Assembly: GCA_917880885.1 (NCBI GenBank)
Contig: OU862909.1
Coordinates: 34,098,405-34,162,404, forward strand
From: Limnephilus marmoratus
Lineage: Eukaryota > Arthropoda > Insecta > Trichoptera > Limnephilidae
DNA length: 64,000 nt
Direction of reading: 5' to 3'
Shown: piece by piece, positions 53,755 through 63,449 of the stretch
Layout of the letters: each line of letters starts with the position of its first letter
Position numbering within the stretch: position 1 is the stretch's first letter
The notes under the pieces: generated by a model
What the model saw: the letters and a program-made list of their open reading frames with translations, nothing else
Databases searched by the model: none
What the model was told of the DNA's origin: nothing
Position numbers and translations under genes: made by a program

Positions 53755-53792
53755 TTATATAACTGTTGAATTTCACAGAATTCATTCAGTTG
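53755..53792 (+). promoter_or_regulatory. TATA box plus arthropod initiator for the mini-gene
   Basis: TTATATAA at 53755-53762 and the initiator TCAGTTG at 53786-53792 (start A about 53788) are about 30 bp apart, the standard spacing for a TATA-Inr core promoter in arthropods. The match lies at the right place for exon 1. Confidence 0.6.
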
Positions 53793-53891
53793 TGAGATAG
53801 CGGTCACGGAGGGAGCACGCATATTTTTTTCGCAGCAGTTTCTTTCGATTTTTGAAGGAATCATTGAGGAGATAGGTGTTACAGTAACCGG
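53788..53891 (+). other. Mini-gene exon 1 (non-coding leader)
   Basis: Inferred from the initiator at 53788 to the strong donor CGG|GTAAGT at 53891/53892. No ATG-led frame of note. The next acceptor is TTGATTTACAG ending 53952, giving a 61-bp intron. Confidence 0.5.
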
Positions 53892-53988
53892 GTAAGTAGA
53901 AATAAAATATATTTATTATTATCTAATAAATTATTTTGAACTTGATTTACAGATTTTATTTTTTTTTTAAACTTCCGGTACCTTCAAA

Positions 53989-54065
53989 ATGGGTAAAAAT
54001 AAAGGAAGTCTTGCTTACCGTGCCATAAAAAATAGACCCACCCACTGGAAGAAAAGGAGAATAAG
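53989..54065 (+). CDS. Mini-gene coding exon 2 (basic N-terminal half, unknown function)
   Basis: The exon runs from acceptor 53952 to donor ATAAG|GTAATA (54065). The ATG is 37 bp inside it, preceded by CTTCAAA. It encodes 25 codons plus two bases: MGKNKGSLAYRAIKNRPTHW then KKRRIR, strongly basic, like a nucleic-acid-binding or nuclear-localising tail. It joins exon 3 in frame (AG|G). I do not recognise the protein. It could be a passenger of the transposon, the N-terminus of a longer transposase whose other exons were lost, or a small protein in its own right. Confidence 0.55.
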
Positions 54066-54114
54066 GTAATAATGTCAAAATTTAATTTTTTTACTGATTT
54101 CTATCAAAGGTAGT

Positions 54115-54760
54115 TTGAAGGTGGACTGAAGTCATTTTGCATTTTGACATCTAAAAATTTCGGCATCCATCTTGAATTTCTCGTGTTCTCTACCGATCTG
54201 GTTCAAAATCGGTATTAGGGAGTATTGGCGAGCACTGAACTCGGATCTAATATCAAAATGCAAAATTTCGGCATCCATCTTGAATTTCTCTAGTTATCTA
54301 CCGATTTGGTTCAAAATTAGGATTCGGGCGTTTGGAAGGGCACTGAACTCGGATCTAATGTCAAAATGCAAAATTTCGGCATCCATCTTGAATTTCTCTA
54401 GTTATCTACCGATTTGGTTCAAAATCAGGATTCGGGCGTTTGGAAGTGCACTGAACTCGGATCTAATGTCCAAATGCAAAATTTCGGCATCCATCTTGAA
54501 TTTATTTAGTTATCTACTGATTTGGTTCAAAATCAGGATTAAGGCGTTTGGACGTGCACTGAACTCGGATCTAATGTCAAAATGCAAAATTTGTGAGTGT
54601 CTTGAGCACTTTGACGATTTGGTTCAAAATCAGGTTTAAGCAGTTTGAGGTTCACCGAACTCGAATCTAATGTCAAAATGCATAATTTCGACGACCATTT
54701 TGAGTTCTCTACCGATTCCGTTCAAATTGTCACCAAGTTTTATTGAAAACAACGACTGTC
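54115..54760. repeat. 108-bp minisatellite, about five units
   Basis: Units begin near 'AAAATTTCGGCATCCATCTT'. The word CGGCATCC recurs at 54161, 54269, 54377 and 54485, and the unit start again near 54584, exactly 108 bp apart. Outer units are more diverged. 108 bp is 36 codons, so one frame stays open for 155 codons (54172-54639); this is a by-product and not a gene. It lies in the mini-gene's second intron. Confidence 0.88.
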
Positions 54761-54841
54761 AGATCCATTGATAAATCGAATGAATTTCGATGTTGGGTAA
54801 ATTCTGGTTTGTATTATTACAAATAATTGTTTTTTTTTTAG

Positions 54842-54926
54842 GAAAGTGTTGGCTGCAATTGAAAACGAAGGAAATGCAAGCAGCAGAAGCAATATAAATG
54901 ACGTCGTTATAACAGAAACTACATAA
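54842..54926 (+). CDS. Mini-gene coding exon 3 (C-terminal half) with adjacent poly(A) signal
   Basis: Acceptor TTTTTTTTTAG (ending 54841), then G completing the Arg codon, and KVLAAIENEGNASSRSNIND followed by VVITETT and TAA at 54924-54926. AATAAA lies at 54928-54933, so the 3' UTR is very short. This half is acidic/polar. The total is 53 residues. The 776-bp intron before it holds the minisatellite. Confidence 0.55.
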
Positions 54927-54934
54927 AAATAAAA

Positions 54935-55418
54935 CATTTAGTTGTTTTATAAAAATTTGTCTCAACTTCTTTATATTTTTGACTGTCTTTTTCTAAATGT
55001 GCTTCATTCTACTTTAAGTATATCAAAGATGAATTGTAAAATATATTCTTTCTTACTAGGTATTAAAAAAAATCTGTATAATGCATATAAATAAACTTTC
55101 AAAAACAAAACTACCTGTTTGTAATTTCTAAGGCACAGAGTAAAAACTGGTTGTCGTAACTTATTCATACCCATTATTTTCTGGTAATATTATAAAAAAA
55201 TTAATAACATTATACAAACCATATATGAACCAGAAATTTTTTCCACCTCAAAACACCATTAGATTCTACGTCACATTGAGTCAAAAACTAAGACGTCTGT
55301 AAAGGTCCAGGGGTTAAAAAAAGTCTATATATCCTTGCCTTTGCATAATATGATTTATAGCCTGTCGAGCTGTATCAAATACCAAAAATACCTAACTGCA
55401 GTGAATGGGCAGTTTGAC
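54935..55418. other. Non-coding internal part of the TTAA element
   Basis: It contains one copy of a unit with 'AATATGATTTATAGCCTGTC' and 'AAATACCTAACTGCAG' whose diverged partner lies at about 56335-56530. Confidence 0.4.
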
Positions 55419-56290
55419 CAGTGGCGGCCAGCCCTAAGGTGCGGCGGTGCAACGCACTCCCAAAATTTCTGCCAATCTAAAAATTCCCGAGCACCGAATA
55501 ACATATTTCACCGAATAATATATTTCCGACACGCCTCATCACAAATCACAATACACACTTTGGTTATAATTTATAATGCATACATAATATAGGTGTCTAT
55601 GTATACCCGCTCGCGTAACAGATACCGAGATAACAGAAGCAGAACGTTTTGTTCCTATATTCAGGCCGGTAGTGCATTTTCCAAAGCGATCACAGAATCA
55701 CATACACAATTCTCCATGAGCCAGAATCGTAGGTAGGTATAATCCTTTGCAAATTTAAATAACCCGTGGACGGCGATCCGAAAATTTCCACCATGTCAAA
55801 AGGACCGTTTGTTCAGTAGCATCTTAATTAGGGACGCGGTCGAGTCATTTTATTATTGATATTGTGTGTTTAAATTAAGATCTACTCTTTTTTAGTCAAT
55901 ATTCCGCGCAGCATCGACCATTTCTTATCTCTACAGCATACCAACCAACATAAACAATGAGACCCGTTGTGACAAGTCGCAGGTCAATACGCCATTGTTA
56001 TTAGGTTTTTTGGATGAGTCGGGAAGAGTAAAAAATGGGTTCAATTATTAATGTTGATTTTATAAAAAACAATGCGCTGAACTTTGAAAAATGATTAGAA
56101 ATTAAAAATAGTGGCCCACCACGGCCCGTTTTAAATATTGCAAGTTATAAACAAAAGAGACAACGGAGAATCGACCTAACCTACAAATGGGTAAGATTTT
56201 TTCATAATTAAATTCATTTTAATTAGAATAGGTATATATGTACAAGATTTTTAGCGCACTGCCGATTTTTGTGAGCACCAGCCGCCACTG
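55419..56290. mobile_element. Non-autonomous hAT nested in the TTAA element
   Basis: Ends CAGTGGCGGC and GCCGCCACTG, flanked by the exact 8-bp duplication AGTTTGAC (55411-55418, 56291-56298). It is 872 bp with no transposase recognised. Confidence 0.88.
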
Positions 56291-56554
56291 AGTTTGACCC
56301 AGGCACAAATGTCTCTATAAGCTATCCACGCTGTTCCACAATATGATTTTTAGTATGTTAAGCTGTATCCATTATAGTAGGAACAAAATTTTAATTTTAT
56401 AAGGCAAGTATATTTTTATTTCGTAAGTCCGTAGTGTCTAGTATACCCACATCTCCTCTAGTCAGACGCAGGCGACCGGCTGCGGCCGTGTTTGTCTACA
56501 GGTACAAGAAATACCTAACTGCAGCGTCAGCGCGGTTTGATACCCGACCCTTAA

Positions 56555-57869
56555 TTTAACGTTGACAAATTTACACTTCTTAAATAATTTTCATATTTGT
56601 TGATATTGTGGAAATTGCTTTAATTGTTTTATCTGTTTTATTTTTTATTCTTCCACTGGAAATAATCAATTAACCCCTAAAAAAGTCGATGTATTTTTGC
56701 GTTGAAATTGTGTTAAAATTGCTTTAGTATTATCAATTTAAAATTTATTATTTTTGTGTAATTATTTTTAAGTCTTCTACTGAATCAATTTACCCTTGAC
56801 AAATATCTTTATCTCTTAAGTTTAGTTGGTATTTCACCATCCCCCTCATAAATTATCCATACGATAACTAACATTTTCGATTTATTAAACACCATTTATT
56901 TATTTTAAAAATCTGAGTTTACTATTCTGTACTTGAACTTGGTTTTTTACCTCTTGCGAATATTTACTTATTAATATTAGTTTTTTTTATTTTTTATATT
57001 TCATATATATCCCGTTAAACTACAGTTAAGTAGTTTGTCAACAGGATTTTTATTACAACTTTTTACAGATTACAACTTAGACCTTAATTTATACAATAAC
57101 AATAAACTTACACATTAATAGTAAAACTAAATCGCAAAACTAAAGTTATCGTGTGGAGGATGGTAGTAGAGATACCCTTAGTATTTTATTCATTACAACA
57201 TAGGTGAACTCTTAGCACGGAGGACAATATACATTATCTATGGAAAAACAATAAGTTTCCATGAATAATGAATTATACATTTATAGCTAAATGCTTGTCT
57301 ATTTAGGAGTTTGACTGTACTAAGACAGAGTTGTGTTGCGGTTAATCCTCTCTGTCTTTCCATGAGGGAAAATTTCATGATAGTTGGTTAGTTAGAGTTA
57401 GAGCTTGTGAATGATAAATGGACAATATACATTAATAAACGAGTGAAGTAAAGTTCGCAGTCTGGATAGGTAGATACTTAGTTCCGTAAGCTAACAAATT
57501 AGTCCATTTTGCTCCAATAAAAAGTTGGATTTCTGTAGTATAAGAAAACCAGCCAGGCAAACTACAATTGTAATTTGTGTTTTAAAATTTATTGCATGCA
57601 ATGGGACAGAAGAAAGAATGACTTTATTGCATTCGTGGAGACTCTTTAGAAAAGGGAGGTTATTTTTACAAAGAAACCTATTTTACGAGCTTATTCCATA
57701 TGTTTGAAATAAATCTATGTTAACTTTCTAAATAAAGACACTATGTGTACCTTTAGTACAAACGGGTTTCAAAAAAACTACACTACCTACATAAGTAGGT
57801 ACCTGGGTACTACAGTTACCAAACATTAAGTACACTTCTATAAACATTGAACATGTTTATAAATATTTA
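56555..57869. other. Non-coding, nothing recognised (about 1.3 kb)
   Basis: AT-rich intron DNA. A 60-codon frame at 57525-57707 shows no supporting signal. Confidence 0.4.
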
Positions 57870-57879
57870 TTCATAAAAA

Positions 57880-58444
57880 TGAATGTTTCTTTATTTGTCC
57901 CTTATATGCTCCTAAACCATTTATCCGATTGCGATGAAACTTTGGTGATTTTATGTGCACATGCCCACGATGGTTTCTATATATCATAGTGAGCTCTGGC
58001 GTTATGAAATCATTTCCTATACTATTCATCCGAATGCAATGAAAATTGGTGAGTTATTGTGTGCACGACGGCGAAGGTTTTTATATGCACAGGAGAGCTC
58101 TGCCGTTATAAAATTTGTGTAAAACTTTTGCAATAGGTGGCGCCCGAGTTGTTTGAAAATGTGTGTATTTCATGTAGTTTAGCGGCAGGAAGGGTAGGTG
58201 GGAGGGGGTGGGGAATCTGGGAGGGGTAAAGAGGTATGAAAGGGATGGGGGAGGGATTCGCGGGACGGGTGGAAGCGTGGAAGTGGAAAAGGGGAGAGGC
58301 AAAGGCGAGGATGGTGGAGGGGGGGGGGGAGGAAAACAGGAAGCGAAAGGGGACGGGGACGGGGACGAATGGGAAAAGGACCCGCAGGGAGAAACAATAT
58401 ATTTATATAAGTGGCTTTGCAACGCATGCCGGGAACTCGCTAGT
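57880..58444 (-). repeat. Interspersed repeat, family A (- strand, full)
   Basis: From ACTAGCGAGTTCCCGGCATG (58444 on the - strand) through the C/T-rich core (58200-58390) to two 'AGAGCTC..GCCGTTA'/'GAGCTCTGGCGTTA' segments and 'AAGGGACAAATAAAGAAACA' near 57890. It parallels 783-1430 along its whole length. Confidence 0.75.
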
Positions 58445-58566
58445 ATGCAATAAAGAATAATTAATGAACACAGGAATTAATAATTTGATCACAATTCATC
58501 CTAATTTTACAAAGCAAAGGACGAACAGGGTAATTTTTACTAATATTAAATTTTTAAAAATTTATA

Positions 58567-58945
58567 CAGGGTGTCGGGGGTAAAGAGCATTAACTTCGGG
58601 AGGTGATTCAAGATGATAGTACAAGTAAAAAAGATAAATAACTTTTTTCGAAATTCCAACTTTTAGGGGTAGTTTAGAGGTAAAAAGATAAAATTAGTCC
58701 GGCGTGAACGGCCAAATTTAGTATTTTCCACTGTTACGATACGGGCCAATCACAATCGAGTCGGGCGACCGGCAGACTCTCAGCAAGTAAGATCGTATCT
58801 CACACTAAGGATTTTTGGTAGTTACGTCTTTTTGTATGGGAAAAAAAATATTAGGAATTTTGGAAAAAGTTGTTAATCTTTTTTACTCCTACCATCATGT
58901 AGAATCACCTCCGGAAGTTAATGCACTTTACCCCCGGACACCCTG
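58567..58945. mobile_element. Mariner-type MITE
   Basis: CAGGGTGTCGGGGGTAAAG at the left and CTTTACCCCCGGACACCCTG at the right are inverted for about 45 bp (to GGAGGTGATTC/GAATCACCTCC) and flanked by TA (58565-58566, 58946-58947). It is 379 bp and non-coding. Confidence 0.85.
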
Positions 58946-58947
58946 TA

Positions 58948-59507
58948 TATAAATTTTGGTTTCTGGAACAAGATTTCCGTACTGAAATTTCTAATGGGAG
59001 GTCATTTCTAGAATATTAGTCGTCATAATTTAATCTGCAAAATAATTCAGAAATTCACACTTAGGCACTGTCTACGAGTAATATAACATCGAGAAAGTAA
59101 CGCTAACTCCTGAATTAAAAGTTTTTCCCGTCTCTTCTGTTATCTGAGAATATTTGTATAGGCATCCGAAAGTTTGTCACGATAATTCACTTGGCATGTT
59201 TCTAGTCCGAGGAACTTTCGGAAAGGACTTAAAGTCTTCTTCTTCTAAAGATAGTGTCCACAAAAGGTTTTCTTTATTACTTTGTATCTTGGATTCAATG
59301 ATCAAATTTTGTCGGGAAAAATTATAATTTTGTCATTTTTTTATTCATTTAAGAACACATGTATTTTAAATGTTTGTGTCTTTCATATTAGAATGATGTT
59401 AGCTGATCGTAACTTTAAACTATTTACCTCGAATAAAACACTAATCATAATTATCTTATTTTGTTACGTTTTGTGTAAGCGTTTTGTGTGATATTGATAA
59501 AAACATT
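58948..59507. other. Non-coding, nothing recognised
   Basis: Intron DNA between two MITEs. Confidence 0.35.
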
Positions 59508-59515
59508 GTCAAGTT

Positions 59516-59936
59516 CAGAGGTTTTCAACCTGTTGCACGCGTACTCCTTGGGGTACGCTAAGCAAAAATTGGGGGTACGCAATATCGTGGCACGAATGTG
59601 CATAGGTTTTAAAACTCAACTTTTTTGAGGTTAAAAAAATTCACCCTCTCAATACACTTTGGGAGTTTGGAGTTTTTATTTTTTTGCTGAAATAAACAAA
59701 AAACGCGAAACAAAATTTGTTCAATTTCTGATGAAGAATCACTCTGTACAAAATTGCATTAATTGTATTTTTGTGACTTGATTGATAAATTAATGTAATA
59801 ATGAGAGTATTAAAAATTACAACTGAAACATGTCTTTCGTTACACGTGCACATAAGATAGATAGAGTGTACGGGGTACAAGAGATTTGTAGTAAGGGCCA
59901 AGGGGTACGTAAGCTCAAAAAGGTTGACAACCGCTG
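59516..59936. mobile_element. hAT (Charlie-like) MITE
   Basis: Ends CAGAGGTTTTCAACCT and, inverted, CAGCGGTTGTCAACCT with 'GGGGTACGC' / 'GGGGTACGTAAG' just inside. Flanks GTCAAGTT (59508-59515) and GTCTAGTT (59937-59944) form an 8-bp duplication with one change. The CAG-GGTT-TCAACCT terminus is typical of Charlie-type hAT elements. It is 421 bp and non-coding. Confidence 0.82.
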
Positions 59937-59944
59937 GTCTAGTT

Positions 59945-60826
59945 CATGAAACCTACTGCCACAAAGTAAGAGAATTAAGTTCTCATTGAAGTATATTATG
60001 TTTTCTGTCCTGCTTTATCCCGTAATCTCACATCACTATTATAAGGGGGTCTAGCACAGTGAAATCGATAACTTTACAATATCGGATCGATAGGTGTCAC
60101 TACCGACGATTTGATACCATTTACACAAGCACGGCGGAAGTGTTGATAGGAGAACGATATTGACCGCGATACACTCGGCAACACCGGTGGATCTATCTAT
60201 GGATTTACATTCCTCAACGTTTTAACGTTTTTAACGTCAAACCGCTACGTAAAAATTAAAAATACTATTAAATAGACCATTTTGAATTGAAATACTAACT
60301 TTAATATATATTGACACTTCACGTGTACTTTTTGAGACTGAACGGTAGTTAATTGGTTAAAGAGGTCTTTCATCATATTTGAACCAATTTGTTTATCTAA
60401 AATCGAACGGAAAATTGATCGCTCTTGAATTAATTAAGTTAATGGATTGTGTATACGATTTCTTTCATTTCTAAAAGCTTCGTTATATAACTAACGACAT
60501 TATTCACAATGATTTGTAACTGACACTCGGGAGGCCTCGCTAAAATTTATCAACCGTCGTTTGGAATATTTCATTAATCGTTGATATCGTATTGATATAG
60601 GGTTTCATATGATAAAAATCGTGGCTTTTGGTTTTGTCCTTGTATTTTTTTAACTTGTTTTTGCAAAATTCGTTTTCGGGGAAAAGTCTCCAACTATGCG
60701 GGATTATTGTCCCAGCACCGATTGTGTGTTAAAACTTTATTTTTTATATAAAATAATGTTGCGAAAGCGATGTTATTATTATATTATGTAAAGACATAGG
60801 TTTATTGGCATAATGCGTGGCAGTGG
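59945..60826. other. Non-coding, nothing certain
   Basis: About 60050-60200 has several GATCGAT/ATCGAT-type words but no ends were found. Confidence 0.3.
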
Positions 60827-60834
60827 CCGTAATC

Positions 60835-61638
60835 TAGGGATGTCGGAAGTAAAAAAAATATCGATATATCGATTATTAAAATATCAATATCGACGTCGAT
60901 ATATCGAGGAAAAAAATCGATGTATCGATATATCGGTCAAATTTTCAAAAGATTTTGCGTTTTTAAAATAATGGTGAATTCCGCTCAATATTATCGACCA
61001 ATAGTAATTTTTATACACAACGTGCATTATTTTAATGTACAAAAATCTCAATAAAAATGAGGTATTTTTATCAGTATTCATTTTTATTAGGTAATAATTA
61101 CAAAAATATCAAAAACTAAAAAGCTGTCTTCTAACTTATATGTAAACTGAGACGCATACAAAGTTTGTATGTGTCTCAGTAACATTCTATTGGCGTATTA
61201 ATCTGTCTAAAAGGACTTCGTGTTTGGAACAAGTCATAGTCAATAATCATAGACAATTGGGAACCAACACATAGGAGTGGTTTAGAAAAAAATGGCGAAA
61301 AATAGCACACATTTCTATGTATGTACCTACATATAGAGATAGTGATCACAAATACTAATGCAAAGACAATAGATTTGTAAGCTATTAATAGTTAAAATTT
61401 CAACCGCCAGATGTCATGAACCAATACAGTTACTTTTTTCTGTTCGTTCCGTCCTATACGATTTTGGATTCTAGTGATTCTAGTGACTAGTTACTTAAAT
61501 AAATAAAAATATCGTATTTGATACAATTTTTGATATTGGATATTTTGTATCGATATATCGGATCAAAATATATCGGCTAAAAATGTCGATGTATTGAATT
61601 AAAAATATCGATACATCGATACTTTTTCAACAAGCCTA
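60835..61638. mobile_element. Non-autonomous hAT rich in ATCGATAT palindromes
   Basis: Left end TAGGGATGTCGG and right end ...CAAGCCTA (inverted TAGGCTTG), flanked by the exact 8-bp duplication CCGTAATC (60827-60834, 61639-61646). ATATCGATATATCGAT arrays occur at both ends (60860-60930, 61540-61620). It is a relative of 45939-46788 and 14700-22145, 804 bp, with no transposase. Confidence 0.85.
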
Positions 61639-61917
61639 CCGTAATCCCAGTCGACCATTTAAAATTTTTATATCATCTGATGAAAATTATTAGCTACTTT
61701 AAAATTTTAATTTAATAACGTTATTTTTAAGTTCTGCAAGTATTTTAGTTTTTTAATATTGTAACAGATGTTTCGGGTTGCAAGGTCATTTTCAAACTGT
61801 GGTTAAACCACTTTGAGACGACTTTTTTATGATTCTAAATTTCAATTAGAATCATAAAAAAGGTACCTAAATTAATTTATTACCGATATGATTTTCGATT
61901 TTCACGGCCAAAAGCAT

Positions 61918-62000
61918 TTTCCTTATTTATTTTTGGGGTGTTATGCCGTTTTGCGCTAGCTTCTTCTTTAGCCAACGTTTCGGACAGCGTTCATCATCAG
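61918..62000. repeat. Short repeat shared with 45285-45355
   Basis: TTTGGGGTGTT, CTTCTTCTTT and CCAACGTTTCGGACAG in the same order and spacing class. Confidence 0.45.
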
Positions 62001-62129
62001 AGCACGTGTGATTTATTACCGGTTAAACCATTTTACTAAGAAAATAATTTTTGAAAATAGTTTCTGTACTTTGTGGGGTACTTTGAAATCTGTTTTCCCT
62101 CCTTTAAATGTTAATGTGTTTTTAAATCT

Positions 62130-62924
62130 TCTTATATATAAAAATGAATCGCTGAATGTGTTGCTAAGCGCAAATCTCGAGAGCAACTGAACCGATTTCG
62201 CTAATTCTTTTTTTAGAATATTCCTTGAAGTACGAGGATGGTTCTGACGGAGAGAAAAATTAAGAAAATTGCTTAGAAAATTGGATAATTTCAGGAAACC
62301 TAACGACTATCGCACGTTTGACAGTTCGCGTGTTTGAGAATGACATTTTGCAAAACTATGATTGTTAAATCAGGATTCTATTTTTGAAAATCTTTAAGTT
62401 GATAAATTTATTTAAAGTAGGTACTCCCCTAATAGTTTGAATCGAATTAAGAATTTTAGATATTTTAAATAGGTACCTATGTAAGGTACCAAATTTAATA
62501 TACATGAATAATGAAAATTTGAATAAAAATTGTAAAAGGTGGCACGCGGGCTGTTTAAAGACTGAATGTACTGGGATTGAATATATGGAATGCGGGAGGA
62601 GGGTTGGCGGGATGAGGCAGCGGGAAAGGGAAGAGGGATGGCGGGGAAGGTGGAAGGGGAACGCGGGAGGGGAAGGGGACGTTTGAGGGGGGAGGGGAAC
62701 TCGGGAGGGTGGTTCGCGGAACTGGGGAAGGGAGGGGGGGAGTGGAGTGGGGAGAGGGAAGGTGGAGGTGACGGACTGGGAACGCGAGAGGGGAAGAGGA
62801 CGCAGGAGAAGAAGGGGAGGCGGAAGGGGAGGCGGAAGGGGAACGGGACGAATGGGAAAGGACAACCAGGGAGAAACAATTTATTTATTAAATGGCATAG
62901 CAGCGCATTCCGGGACCAGCTAGT
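62130..62924 (-). repeat. Family A-like repeat with purine-rich core, - strand
   Basis: On the - strand it runs from ACTAGCTGGTCCCGGAATGC (62924) through a C/T-rich core (about 62590-62870) to a different 5' part including GAACCGATTTCGCTAATTC (read on +) and ATAAAAATGAATCGCTGAAT near 62140. It may be a chimera of two repeats. Long frames through the purine tract are artefacts. Confidence 0.55.
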
Positions 62925-63346
62925 CTTTAATAATTATGTGACTGTTATTGACTTATATGTGTTATATTGTTAAGGTTTTGTAAACTTACTGAAAAGTGGT
63001 GAATAATTTTCTCTACTTTATTAATTAGTGTTACACTAGTGTCATTCGTTTATTTACTGATTTATATTTGTTCGAGTAAATTTAATCCAAGACTCTTTCT
63101 TTCTATGGTATAGGCTTGTTGTTGTTAAGTGGAACGTGATTATTCCCTGCAAATAAATGGATGGATGCTCTGCCAATTGGCTTTGTAAGCCGAAACGGGT
63201 GTCACAATAATACAAAAGTAAAATACTTGCAGAACTTAATAATAACATTATTAAATTTAACTTATGTTATGTTTAATAAAAAATTAAATGGTATTCTACG
63301 AATTAAACACAAAAAACAATGAATATATTTTAACGTTTTTTTCCAG

Positions 63347-63449
63347 GGCCGCAGCGGCAGTTTTTATGCCCCTTCACTTGGACCAGTGCGACTCTGCCCT
63401 ATCGGAACTATTCGGGGGACCCCACAACTGTGATCCTGATACCACCAAG
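63347..63449 (+). CDS. GPR158-like: GPR158-like receptor, coding exon 4 (gene continues past the window)
   Basis: Acceptor TTTTTTTCCAG|G and donor AAG|GTAAGA. The first base completes the split Arg codon from exon 3 and 34 codons follow: AAAAVFMPLHLDQCDSALSE, then LFGGPHNCDPDTTK. The pattern [LI]-D-Q-C...[FW]-x-G-x-H-x-C matches the cysteine-containing stretch after the Cache core in GPR158 (KVDIDQCSSDGWFSGTHKC), where an EGF-like/stalk segment begins before the seven-membrane domain. Phase 0 at the exit. Intron 3 is about 14.7 kb. Downstream exons are outside the window. Confidence 0.85.

Larger units (their letters stand above)
53353..56550 (+). mobile_element. TTAA-bounded DNA transposon carrying a spliced mini-gene
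   Basis: The ends GGGTCGGGTTTCGAAAAC (53353) and GTTTGATACCCGACCC (ending 56550) are inverted, with TTAA on each side (53349-53352, 56551-56554). TTAA duplication with GGG ends fits the Kolobok superfamily better than piggyBac (CCC ends); this is inference. It is 3198 bp. Contents in order: about 400 bp of leader, a TATA/initiator promoter, a three-exon gene for 53 residues, a 108-bp minisatellite in its second intron, a diverged duplication of 'AAATACCTAACTGCAG', and a nested hAT (55419-56290). No transposase was recognised. It lies wholly in receptor intron 3. Confidence 0.75.

Noticed and set aside
54172..54639. A 155-codon open frame with 36-residue repeats
   Set aside because: It follows the 108-bp minisatellite exactly and lies in an intron; the period divisible by three explains the lack of stops.
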